Source: Anaerolineales bacterium UBA2029
Lineage (GTDB): Bacteria > Chloroflexota > Anaerolineae > Aggregatilineales > Aggregatilineaceae
Length of the DNA: 11,165 nt
Direction: 5' to 3'
NCBI GenBank assembly: GCA_002332795.1
Contig: DDBP01000370.1
Coordinates: forward strand, 1-11,165
Positions 1 through 6,817 of this stretch are shown here, one piece after another. The position numbers were made by a program, and so were the translations under genes. The stretch's first letter is position 1. Every line of letters begins with the position of its first letter. The notes under the pieces are model-generated. The model saw only the letters and a list, made by a program, of their open reading frames with translations, made no database searches and was not told where the DNA came from.

Positions 1-33
1 GACAACTTTTGCACGCACCCTCGTCACTCACCG

Positions 34-62
34 TTGTTCGCCAGAGGGCGACTTGTTACAAT
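34..62 (+). promoter_or_regulatory. candidate sigma70-type promoter of metG
   Basis: The -10 element TACAAT (57-62) matches the consensus at 5 of 6 bases and is preceded by TG plus one base (54-56), giving an extended -10. Seventeen bases upstream is TTGTTC (34-39), a poor -35 in which only TTG matches; the extended -10 could compensate. Transcription would start near 69, leaving a leader of about 35 nt before the metG ATG at 104. This is a match by eye only. Confidence 0.45.
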
Positions 63-103
63 GTTCGCCGGTCGCCAGACCGCACACACGAAAAGGGGAG
101 ACC

Positions 104-1915
104 ATGCCAGAGTACATCCATGTTTCCGTAGCCTGGCCCTACGCCAACGGCGACCTGCACGCCGGGCACCTGGCTGGGGCCTATCTGCCCGCCGACATCT
201 TCGCCCGCTTTCACCGGCTGAAGGGCAACCATGTGCTGATGGTCAGCGGCTCGGACGCGCACGGCACGCCGATCACCGTCGAAGCCGACCGGCTGGGCCT
301 GTCGCCGCGCGAGGTCTTCGAGCACTACCATCACCGCTTCCTGATCACACAGCAGCGCATCGGCATCAGCTACGACCTGTTCACACACACCGACACGGAA
401 AACCATCACCGTGTCGCCCAGGATATCTTCCGGACGCTGCTGGAACGGGGTTACCTCTACACCGAGACGCAGCGCCTGCTCTACAGCGAGACCGAGAAGC
501 GCTTCCTGCCCGACCGCTATGTGGAGGGCACCTGCCCGGTGTGCGGCTTCGCCAATGCGCGCGGCGATCAGTGTGACAACTGCGGTAGCCTGCTCGACGC
601 GCTCGATCTGATCAACCCGCGCAGCAAGACCGACGGCAGCATCCCTGTCGTCCGCGAGACAGAGCACTACTTCCTCAACCTGCCCGCCTTCATAGACCGG
701 CTGCGCGCTTATCTTTCGGACCCGCGCAAAGCCGAGCAGTGGCGTCCGAACGTGTTGCGCGTCTCGCTGAACAAGATCGAGGAATTGAAAGGCCGCCCCA
801 TCACGCGCGACATCGCCTGGGGCATCCCGGTACCCCTGCCGGGTTGGGAAGAAAAGCGCATGTACGTCTGGTTCGAGGCGGTGATGGGCTACCTGACCGC
901 CAGCATCGAATGGGCGCACAACACCGGTCAGCCGGATGCCTGGAAACATTGGTGGTACAACCCGGAAGCCAAAATCTACAACTTCATTGGCAAGGACAAC
1001 ATCGAGTTCCACACCATCATCTGGCCGGCAGAACTGATGGGCATTGACGGGCTGTATGCCAGTGAAGGAGACGGCCCGATCTCGCTACCCTACGATGTGC
1101 CCGCTAACGAGTTCATGAACATCGAGGGACAGCAATTCTCCAAGAGCCGCAACTGGGCTATCTGGGTGCCGGATATCCTGGATCGCTACGATCCCGATCC
1201 CATCCGCTACTATATCGCCATGACCTTCCCCGAAACGCGCGACTCCGACTGGAGCTGGGATGGCTTTGTGACGCGCAACAATACCGAGCTGCTGGCCGCC
1301 TGGGGGAACCTGGTCAACCGTGTGCTGAAGTTCGCGCACAAACATTTCGGGGGAACTGTGCCCAACCCCGGCACGCTGCGCGACATCGATCGCGAGATTC
1401 TGGATAAGGTCGAGGGGGGCTTCGAGACGGTCGGGGCATTGCTGGCGGCGGTGCGCCTGCGCGACGCCCTCAGCGAGACGATGGCGCTGGCCCGCGAGGT
1501 CAACGGCTATCTGGATCGCGCGCCCTGGTTCAAGGTGATCGGCGAGGATCGGCAGGCTGCCGCCACCACCATCTACACGGCGCTGCGCTGCATTGACAAT
1601 CTCAAGACCCTGTTCGCACCCTTCCTGCCCTTCACCTCGCAGCGGGTGCATGAGTACCTGGGCTACGAGGGGACGCTCTTCGGCGAGCAGCGCATCGAAA
1701 CGTTCCAGGAGAGCGAGCGGGCGCATGAGGCGCTCACCTATCACACCGACGGGCGCGTGGTAGGGCGCTGGGAGCCAAGTCGCCTGCCGGTGGGACAGGC
1801 TCTGCGCGAACCGCAGCCGCTCTTCCGCAAGCTGGAGCCGTCCTTGATCGACGAGGAACGCGCCCGCCTGGGTCAGCCGCGCGAAGCAGAGACGTTGCCA
1901 GGGCGCGGCTCGTAG
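104..1915 (+). CDS. metG: methionyl-tRNA synthetase (class I, short form)
   Basis: Charges tRNA-Met with methionine using ATP, in the cytoplasm. The protein has 603 aa. The class I HIGH signature is HAGH at residues 19-22, after an N-terminal strand containing AWPYANG. The KMSKS-equivalent loop is QFSKS at 344-348. A four-cysteine zinc knuckle is formed by C144, C147, C157 and C160 (CPVC...CDNC). The anticodon-binding helical domain follows, with NLVNRVLKF and APWFK motifs typical of MetRS. The protein ends soon after that domain, so the C-terminal EMAPII/Trbp111-like tRNA-binding domain of longer MetRS proteins is absent; many bacteria have this short form. The ATG at 104 was chosen because AAGGGGAG lies at 93-100 and family similarity begins at MPEYIHVSVAWPYANG; an in-frame TTG at 53 lies inside the candidate promoter. 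The next gene is 127 bp downstream, behind a repeat. Confidence 0.97.
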   Translation: MPEYIHVSVAWPYANGDLHAGHLAGAYLPADIFARFHRLKGNHVLMVSGSDAHGTPITVEADRLGLSPREVFEHYHHRFLITQQRIGISYDLFTHTDTENHHRVAQDIFRTLLERGYLYTETQRLLYSETEKRFLPDRYVEGTCPVCGFANARGDQCDNCGSLLDALDLINPRSKTDGSIPVVRETEHYFLNLPAFIDRLRAYLSDPRKAEQWRPNVLRVSLNKIEELKGRPITRDIAWGIPVPLPGWEEKRMYVWFEAVMGYLTASIEWAHNTGQPDAWKHWWYNPEAKIYNFIGKDNIEFHTIIWPAELMGIDGLYASEGDGPISLPYDVPANEFMNIEGQQFSKSRNWAIWVPDILDRYDPDPIRYYIAMTFPETRDSDWSWDGFVTRNNTELLAAWGNLVNRVLKFAHKHFGGTVPNPGTLRDIDREILDKVEGGFETVGALLAAVRLRDALSETMALAREVNGYLDRAPWFKVIGEDRQAAATTIYTALRCIDNLKTLFAPFLPFTSQRVHEYLGYEGTLFGEQRIETFQESERAHEALTYHTDGRVVGRWEPSRLPVGQALREPQPLFRKLEPSLIDEERARLGQPREAETLPGRGS

Positions 1916-1940
1916 GCGCGGCAGGAAAGAGATCGTCACC

Positions 1941-2018
1941 GAGGGCGCAGGGGACACAGAGAAGGACATAGAGAGAAGCAGGGCGAAATTTGCAGTGTTC
2001 TCTGTGCCCTCTGCGCTC
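1941..2018. repeat. imperfect inverted repeat of CACAGAG-type units
   Basis: The left arm (1941-1963) and right arm (1998-2018) are imperfect reverse complements. They share nine paired bases (CACAGAGAA against TTCTCTGTG) and a further CGCAG/CTGCG and GGG/CCC block with one or two bulges. The left arm is followed by a near-tandem copy: GGACACAGAGAA (1952-1963), then GGACATAGAGAGAA (1964-1977). RNA from it could fold as a long-stem hairpin with a loop of about 34 nt. There is no T-run after it, so it is not a standard intrinsic terminator. From memory, TCTGTGCCCTCTG-type intergenic repeats are common in environmental bacterial genomes; this copy could be one of that class. It separates metG from the pqqD-like gene. 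Confidence 0.6.
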
Positions 2019-2042
2019 TGGATATCTGACAGGGGACAGCGC

Positions 2043-2336
2043 ATGGGCGAATGGCTGCACAGGCGTTTCCGGCGCAATCCGGCGCTGGTAGCTCAAGAAG
2101 TCATTGACGAGACCATCGTCGTACCCGTGGGGCAGGATGCCGGGGCGCTATCCGGCCCCTATGTGCTTAACGAGGTGGCGGGGCACATCTGGCACCTGCT
2201 GGACGGCCAACGCACCGTGGCCGAGATCGCCGCGCTGATCGCCGCCCGCTATGAGGTCAGCCGGGAAGAAGCCGAACACGACGTGAGCGCCTTCCTGGGC
2301 GAGATGGAGCGATTGGGGGCGGTCTATGCCGTGTGA
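2043..2336 (+). CDS. PqqD-like protein (RRE-fold peptide chaperone)
   Basis: A 97-aa protein with the PqqD family pattern: a short strand region (ETIVVPVG, about residues 23-30), then GPYVLNEVAGHIWHLLDG (about 37-54), RTVAEIAALIAARYEVS (about 56-72) and a final helix-strand, EAEHDVSAFLGEMERLGAVY. Such proteins fold as a winged-helix RiPP recognition element that binds the leader of a precursor peptide and presents it to a modifying enzyme, classically PqqE. The ATG at 2043 is preferred; an in-frame GTG at 1995 would put the right arm of the upstream repeat into the protein. GGGGA (2033-2037) may serve as ribosome-binding site. The ABC transporter gene starts 21 nt downstream, so the two are probably co-transcribed. 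No maturase or precursor gene is visible beside it, so the peptide partner is unknown, and this is not evidence for PQQ synthesis. Confidence 0.85.
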   Translation: MGEWLHRRFRRNPALVAQEVIDETIVVPVGQDAGALSGPYVLNEVAGHIWHLLDGQRTVAEIAALIAARYEVSREEAEHDVSAFLGEMERLGAVYAV

Positions 2337-2357
2337 GACCGGGAGGGTAGCCTAACT

Positions 2358-4190
2358 GTGTCTCGCGCCGCTCCCCCGCGCGAGCCGCTGCGCTCCCGCC
2401 TGTGGCGCACTCTGCGGCTCGACCTGGCACTGCGCCTGATCTGGCGCAGCACTCCCGGCTGGACGCTCGCCAATACCGCCCTGGTCGTCGTGCAGGGGGT
2501 GCTGCCTCTTGCCAACCTCTATCTGCTAAAGCTGCTGGTAGACGCCATTACGCGCGCGCTGAATACCCCTGTCCCCCCTGACCATCTGGACGATGCCTTG
2601 CTCTACGTCGCCCTGATGGCGCTCTTCACATTGCTGGGAGCGGCAATCTCATTGCTGGCGGGGCTGGTCGGGCAGACACAGGGCATGATCGTCACCGACT
2701 ACATGCAAGACATTGTGCACGCCCGCTCGGTGGCAGTTGATCTGGAATTCTACGAGAATGCGGAGTTCTACGACACCCTGCGCCGCGCTCAGCGCGAAGC
2801 CAATATGCGCCCCATGCGCATTTTCCAGGGATTGCTGCAGCTTGGGCGCGATGCCATCTCGTTACTGGCCATCTCCGGCCTGTTGCTGTCGTTCAGCGGA
2901 GCGTTCGTCCTGCTGTTGCTGGTGGCAGTGATCCCCGGTTTTCTGGTGCGCGTGCGCTTTTCCGGCACGCTCTACCGTTGGCAACGTGCCCGTACGCAGA
3001 CCGAACGCAAGAGCTGGTACTACACCTGGATGCTCACCGGCGACTGGCACGCCAAGGAAATCCGACTCTTTGGGCTGGGCGACCTGTTCATCGAGCGCTT
3101 CCGTCAGTTGCGCCATCAACTGCGGAGCGAGCAGTTGCACATTGCCCGGCAACAGGCACTGTTCAGCTTCGTCGCTCAACTGATCTCGACGCTGGCTATT
3201 TATGGCGGCTACGCGCTGGTGGCGGGGCGGGTGCTTTCTGGCAGGCTCAGCCTGGGCGACCTGGTGATGACCTTTCAGGCGCTTCAGCGAGGGCAGGGCT
3301 ACCTGCAGAACGCCCTGCAAAGCCTGGCCGGGCTGTATGAAGACAACCTGTTCATTGCCGATCTGGACGAGTTCCTTAACCTGGAACCGCGCGTGATCAG
3401 CCCGGCCCGCCCACGTCCTTTCCCACGTCCCCTACGGCAGGGCATTGCCTTTGAGAGCGTGTCCTTTGCCTACCCTGGTGGGGCGCGTCAGGCGCTGACG
3501 GACATCACGCTGACCATCCGCCCCGGCGAGAAGATCGCCCTGGTGGGCGAGAATGGCTCTGGCAAGACTACCCTGATCAAGCTGCTGTGTCGTCTGTATG
3601 ATCCGACTGAGGGGCGCATCACGCTCGACGGGATCGATCTGCGCGAACTAGACGTGCTCGACCTGCGCCGCGCCATCAGCGTGATCATGCAGGATTACGT
3701 GCAGTATAACCTGCCTGTGCAGGACAACATCTGGTTCGGCAACGTCGCCGAGCCGCCCGATCCAACGCGCATCGCGCAGGTAGCACAGGACGCCGGAGCG
3801 CACGACGTGGTGGCTCGCCTGCCACATGGCTATCAGACGGTGTTGGGGCGGATGTTTGAAGACGGCGAGCAACTGAGCATCGGCGAGTGGCAGAAAATCG
3901 CCCTGGCGCGCGCCTTCTTGCGGCAGGCGCAGATCGTGATCCTCGACGAGCCGACCAGCGCCCTGGACGCCAGGGCCGAATACGAGATATTCCGCCGCCT
4001 GCACGACCTGACGCGCGAGCAGACTACCATCATGATCAGTCACCGCTTTTCAACGGTGCGCCATGCCGACCGCATCGTCGTGCTCGACGGCGGGCGTATT
4101 GTCGAGTGCGGCTCGCACGCCGAGTTGATGCGATTGGGCGGGCACTACGCGCACCTGTTCGAGCTTCAGGCCCGGCACTACCTGTCATGA
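2358..4190 (+). CDS. ABC exporter, fused permease and ATPase half-transporter
   Basis: A 610-aa membrane protein, expected to act as a homodimer exporting an unknown substrate using ATP. The N-terminal half has hydrophobic segments at about residues 36-60, 80-105, 165-195 (probably two spans) and 270-292, as in type IV (exporter-type) folds. The ATPase half carries Walker A GENGSGKT (397-404), a Q-loop with MQDY, signature LSIGEWQK (506-513), Walker B IVILDE (526-531) with catalytic E531, and the switch histidine H562 in ISHRFSTVRHAD. The signature differs from canonical LSGGQ, with Ile at the first glycine and an EWQ ending. The start is the GTG at 2358, with GGAGGG at 2342-2347. The gene follows the pqqD-like gene by 21 nt and overlaps the next gene by ATGA, suggesting one operon. 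Peptide or lipid export is plausible from context, but the substrate cannot be read from sequence. Confidence 0.93.
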   Translation: MSRAAPPREPLRSRLWRTLRLDLALRLIWRSTPGWTLANTALVVVQGVLPLANLYLLKLLVDAITRALNTPVPPDHLDDALLYVALMALFTLLGAAISLLAGLVGQTQGMIVTDYMQDIVHARSVAVDLEFYENAEFYDTLRRAQREANMRPMRIFQGLLQLGRDAISLLAISGLLLSFSGAFVLLLLVAVIPGFLVRVRFSGTLYRWQRARTQTERKSWYYTWMLTGDWHAKEIRLFGLGDLFIERFRQLRHQLRSEQLHIARQQALFSFVAQLISTLAIYGGYALVAGRVLSGRLSLGDLVMTFQALQRGQGYLQNALQSLAGLYEDNLFIADLDEFLNLEPRVISPARPRPFPRPLRQGIAFESVSFAYPGGARQALTDITLTIRPGEKIALVGENGSGKTTLIKLLCRLYDPTEGRITLDGIDLRELDVLDLRRAISVIMQDYVQYNLPVQDNIWFGNVAEPPDPTRIAQVAQDAGAHDVVARLPHGYQTVLGRMFEDGEQLSIGEWQKIALARAFLRQAQIVILDEPTSALDARAEYEIFRRLHDLTREQTTIMISHRFSTVRHADRIVVLDGGRIVECGSHAELMRLGGHYAHLFELQARHYLS

Positions 4191-5104
4191 ACGCCCCAGC
4201 GCTCTCTCGCCGTTCGCGCCGACTGCGCACGCTGGGTGCAATGGTGCGCCTGTCGCGCTGGCAGGAACACATCCCCTTCACCCTGGCGGCGACCTGGCTG
4301 GGCGTCAACCTGGCGGCGCATCATGCACACGCCTCGCTGGATGAGCGCGTGATCACTGTAACGGGTGCCAACATTCTGGCGGTGACCTTCGCCTTCATGA
4401 TCAACGACGTGGCCGACGCGCCTGACGATGCCCGCGACCCGGCGCGCGCCGCGCGCAATGTGGTGAGTTGCGGGGAACTATCGGCGCGGGCCGCCTGGCT
4501 CCTGGCAGGGCTGGTGGGGGCGCTGGCGCTGACACTCTACATCCTGTTGCCCTTCCCCTCCCTGTTGACCGGAACGGTGACACTGGCCCTGGGCTGGCTC
4601 TATTCCTGGCGGGCGGTGCGTCTGAAAGCTCTGCCCGTCCTCGACGTGCTCGCGCATGCCCTCATGCTCAGCGCCCTGCTGGTGCTGGCGGGCTACCTGG
4701 CTTTCGACGCAGCGCCGGGGCGTGTCTGGGCGGTGAGCGCCATGGCCGGGCTGATTTCTGCATATGGGCAGCTTTACAATCAGGTGCGCGACGCCGATCA
4801 GGATCGCGCTGCTGGACTGCACAACACGACCTGGCTGCTGGGAATGCAACGGGCGCGCGCGTTGATGTTCGTTTGCCTGGGTGCCGCGGGGTTGTTGCTG
4901 GCGCTGACGGTGATCGCCGGACTATGGCCGCTGTGGTTGGCTCCGCTGGCTGGCCTGTTCCTGCTGCCAGCGTTGCTATGGCCCCGCCCGACCGATATGC
5001 GCGGCACGGCAGCCCTCGATCTCAGCGGGCGTTTGCAACTGGGGACGATGCTGGCGGCTGCGGCGCTGATGGCCGTCTGGCTGGTGGTCAATGCTGTGGG
5101 CTGA
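4187..5104 (+). CDS. UbiA-family prenyltransferase (substrate unknown)
   Basis: A 305-aa polytopic membrane protein with about eight or nine hydrophobic segments, the usual size and topology for UbiA enzymes. These transfer an isoprenoid chain from its diphosphate to an aromatic, quinone, tetrapyrrole or glycerol acceptor, using Mg2+ bound by two Asp-rich motifs. The first motif is NDVADAPDD (N73, D74, D77, D81). The second is NQVRDADQDRAAG (D202, D204, D206). The start is the ATG at 4187, overlapping the ABC transporter stop (ATGA), which implies translational coupling. A longer open frame runs upstream inside the transporter gene but lacks family similarity and is a shadow. No neighbouring quinone or chlorophyll gene identifies the acceptor. 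The tight linkage to a PqqD-like protein and an exporter is unusual for menA, ubiA or bchG, so a specialised lipid or prenylated product is possible; this is inference. Confidence 0.88.
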   Translation: MNAPALSRRSRRLRTLGAMVRLSRWQEHIPFTLAATWLGVNLAAHHAHASLDERVITVTGANILAVTFAFMINDVADAPDDARDPARAARNVVSCGELSARAAWLLAGLVGALALTLYILLPFPSLLTGTVTLALGWLYSWRAVRLKALPVLDVLAHALMLSALLVLAGYLAFDAAPGRVWAVSAMAGLISAYGQLYNQVRDADQDRAAGLHNTTWLLGMQRARALMFVCLGAAGLLLALTVIAGLWPLWLAPLAGLFLLPALLWPRPTDMRGTAALDLSGRLQLGTMLAAAALMAVWLVVNAVG

Positions 5105-5105
5105 A

Positions 5106-5156
5106 GGGACTCAAATCCCATCGTGTGGCTGAGATGATTCGCTGACCCCTGCGAAT
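5106..5156. repeat. two short inverted repeats after the ubiA-like gene
   Basis: ATTCGC (5137-5142) and GCGAAT (5151-5156) are perfect reverse complements with an 8-nt loop. Just upstream, GGGA (5106-5109) and TCCC (5116-5119) could pair around 6 nt. Neither is followed by a T-run, so calling this a terminator is weak. It sits between the prenyltransferase gene and the candidate promoter of the lower-G+C cassette, where a transcription boundary would be expected. Confidence 0.3.
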
Positions 5157-5180
5157 GAGTGGCTCACCCTGGACGGAAAT

Positions 5181-5209
5181 TTGTCGCGCCAGCCCTGCTC
5201 ATCTATGAT
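5181..5209 (+). promoter_or_regulatory. candidate promoter of the TIGR04255/HEPN cassette
   Basis: TTGTCG (5181-5186, 4 of 6 matches to the -35) and TATGAT (5204-5209, 5 of 6 matches to the -10) are separated by an ideal 17 bp. Transcription would begin near 5216, giving a leader of about 68 nt to the ATG at 5284. It lies in the 179-bp gap before the accessory cassette and would let the cassette be expressed independently of the upstream transporter operon. Confidence 0.45.
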
Positions 5210-5283
5210 TGGGATTATCTCCTCAGGAGCCAGACAACGTGTCATATGAACATGCGCCGCGCAGCCAGGAGAGGATCATTCCC

Positions 5284-6027
5284 ATGGGAAAGCGATATCG
5301 TCACCCTCCTATCATCGAAGCGCTGTGCGAATTTTGCTTTGAACCAGGCCCCCCCTGGGACTTGGCCATTCCTGGTCTGATATACGAAAAGATCAAGGCA
5401 GAGTTTCCCAAGAGACGCCAAGTGAAAGCCTTCGAGGTCAATGTTACAGCCGGCTTGGAGGGCGTTGAACAGCGCGTGACGACTACCGATCGCATCCACT
5501 TTCTCAGAGAAGACGAGAAGGCTCTCGTTCAGGTGGATCGGAATCTGTTGGTCGTCAATCATCTGAGGCCTTATCCGTCCTGGCAACATTTTCTGCCTCT
5601 GATTCAACTGGGCTTTACCGTATACACAGAAATGGCCCAGCCCAAAGGTATTCAGCGTATTGGTCTGCGCTACATCAATCGCATCGAGATTCCAGGACAG
5701 CATATTGAATTGCAAGACTATCTGCAGTTCTACCCTTTCATCGGGCCAGAGTTGCCTCAGGATTTTGATTCGTTTTTTGCAGGGATTCAGATTCCTTATG
5801 ACAATTCAAGAGATAGCCTCAGGTTGCAGATATCCAGTACAATTGCTGAGACTTCTGATCATGCTGCAGTGTTGCTCGATCTCGACTACTTTCTAGCTCA
5901 ACCAGGGCAGATACCCCTGCAAGAAGTCTTCACATGGGTGGAGATAGCTCATCAGCGCGTGGAAGAAGTATTTGAAGCCTGTCTCACCGATCGCCTCAGA
6001 GACATGTTCGAGGAGATAGTACCATGA
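5284..6027 (+). CDS. TIGR04255 family protein, function unknown
   Basis: A 247-aa soluble protein recognised as the TIGR04255 family, a set of uncharacterised proteins known for sporadic distribution across bacteria. Family features visible are the opening HPPIIEALCEFCFEP (from H7), the mid-protein VNHLRPYPSWQHFLPLI, the core GLRYINRIEIPG (L128, R129, Y130, N132) and a C-terminal VEIAHQRVEEVFEACLTDRLRDMF. There is no signal peptide or membrane span, and no catalytic motif is recognised. The start is the ATG at 5284, with AGGAGAGG at 5267-5274; an in-frame GTG at 5239 with AGGAG at 5225-5229 is an alternative that would add 15 residues. The stop overlaps the next ATG (ATGA), so the pair is translationally coupled. 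Local G+C is low: 22 of 60 bases at 5761-5820 against 41 of 60 at 4501-4560. This suggests acquisition by transfer, perhaps with the next two genes. Confidence 0.85.
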   Translation: MGKRYRHPPIIEALCEFCFEPGPPWDLAIPGLIYEKIKAEFPKRRQVKAFEVNVTAGLEGVEQRVTTTDRIHFLREDEKALVQVDRNLLVVNHLRPYPSWQHFLPLIQLGFTVYTEMAQPKGIQRIGLRYINRIEIPGQHIELQDYLQFYPFIGPELPQDFDSFFAGIQIPYDNSRDSLRLQISSTIAETSDHAAVLLDLDYFLAQPGQIPLQEVFTWVEIAHQRVEEVFEACLTDRLRDMFEEIVP

Positions 6028-6428
6028 CCTTTGTGGTCAAACCGCAACCGCCGTTCAAGACTACCCAGAGCGGGCAAGAAGCGGGAGCTGCCGCCATTCT
6101 TTGGATACAGTCAATGGTTGAACCTCTCTACCATTTCAGAAGGCCACGAGAGGTTTCTGACTTCTTGCAGACTCACGTGTACTTACTACCCCTGCTAGTC
6201 GAAGCTCACAAGAAAGTCGCCGAATACTTTGAATTACCAGCCAAGCCTATTCTTGAGGTGATCAGCGATCCAGAATCGGAGGGTGACCAACAACTGTTTC
6301 TGCTTATCCCCACTTATCACGCCCCACAGCAGGCTTTGTTCCGCCTGGATCAGTTAGATCAGGAGTGGTGGCTTGATGTATTGCCGCAGGCGCGTGGCAA
6401 GATGACCATTGATGTTGAATACCTTTAG
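6024..6428 (+). CDS. uncharacterised 134-aa protein between TIGR04255 and HEPN genes
   Basis: I cannot assign a named family. The 134-aa protein is soluble with no membrane span. It shows a helical stretch REVSDFLQTHVYLLPLLVEA then HKKVAEYF (about residues 42-69), a probable beta-rich half with ILEVISDPE (76-84) and LFLLIPTY (91-98), and an acidic, aromatic motif DQEWWLD (112-118) before the end IDVEYL. From memory, proteins with the same helix-DPE-WWLD layout occur as small hypotheticals in Cyanobacteria and Chloroflexota, sometimes beside HEPN genes; a search is required to confirm this. Translation start is well supported: GAGGAG at 6010-6015 and an ATGA overlap with the upstream stop. The HEPN-like gene follows after 2 nt. 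In a toxin-antitoxin reading this would be the natural candidate partner or antitoxin, but nothing in the sequence proves that. Confidence 0.75.
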   Translation: MTFVVKPQPPFKTTQSGQEAGAAAILWIQSMVEPLYHFRRPREVSDFLQTHVYLLPLLVEAHKKVAEYFELPAKPILEVISDPESEGDQQLFLLIPTYHAPQQALFRLDQLDQEWWLDVLPQARGKMTIDVEYL

Positions 6429-6430
6429 CG

Positions 6431-6817
6431 ATGTTCGACTGGTTTGAGTACTTCGACTTAGCCAAGAGTCTGGCCCAGCAAAATGATGAAGCCAGTCAGC
6501 GTTCTGCCGTGAGCAGGGCCTACTATGCGGCCTTCTGCAATGCCCGCAACTGGCTCCGTCGCGAAGGATTGAGCATTCCCAAAACCGGTAAAGCTCATGA
6601 GATAGTTTGGAATCAATATGAAAGCAGCTCAGAAAGGCAGCACAGGCTGATCGCCCAATATGGGAAGCGCCTGAGGCGCAAGCGGACTGAAGTTGACTAT
6701 GATGATGAGATCAGGAACCTGGACTATTTTGTCCAGGATGCTATGGAAACTGCGAGTAGACTGATTGTACTTCTGCGTAGCCTCTCTGACTTCATGTCCA
6801 GTCCTCCAACAAACTGA
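6431..6817 (+). CDS. HEPN-like protein (UPF0332-type)
   Basis: A 128-aa, all-helical-looking protein. The signature QRSAVSRAYYAAFCNARNWL (23-42) is the hallmark first helix pair of HEPN/UPF0332-type domains, followed by KTGKAHEIVW (51-60) and RKRTEVDYDDEI (83-94), which resembles the R..ADY region of that family. Many HEPN proteins are RNases or partners of minimal nucleotidyltransferases in toxin-antitoxin and defence loci. The common RX4-6H catalytic motif is not present: the two histidines, H56 and H71, have no Arg at the right distance. It may therefore be non-catalytic, use other residues, or be a structural partner. The ATG at 6431 lies 2 nt after the preceding stop and has no clear ribosome-binding site, which suggests translational coupling to the 134-aa protein. 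No nucleotidyltransferase gene is next to it. Confidence 0.8.
   Translation: MFDWFEYFDLAKSLAQQNDEASQRSAVSRAYYAAFCNARNWLRREGLSIPKTGKAHEIVWNQYESSSERQHRLIAQYGKRLRRKRTEVDYDDEIRNLDYFVQDAMETASRLIVLLRSLSDFMSSPPTN

Noticed and set aside
56..1012. Long minus-strand open frame opposite metG
   Set aside because: It is fully antisense to a gene with all MetRS motifs, has no family features, and such mirror frames are common in high-G+C DNA.
1995..2042. GTG extension of the pqqD-like gene by 16 residues
   Set aside because: The extra segment is translated inverted repeat and family similarity begins only after the ATG at 2043.
3887..4186. Upstream extension of the UbiA frame inside the ABC transporter gene
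   Set aside because: It lies in another frame of the Walker B region, is Arg-rich without hydrophobic segments, and the ATGA overlap at 4187 gives a natural start.
5159..5380. 73-aa plus-strand frame overlapping the TIGR04255 start
   Set aside because: It shares most of its length with the better-supported TIGR04255 frame and shows no recognisable features.
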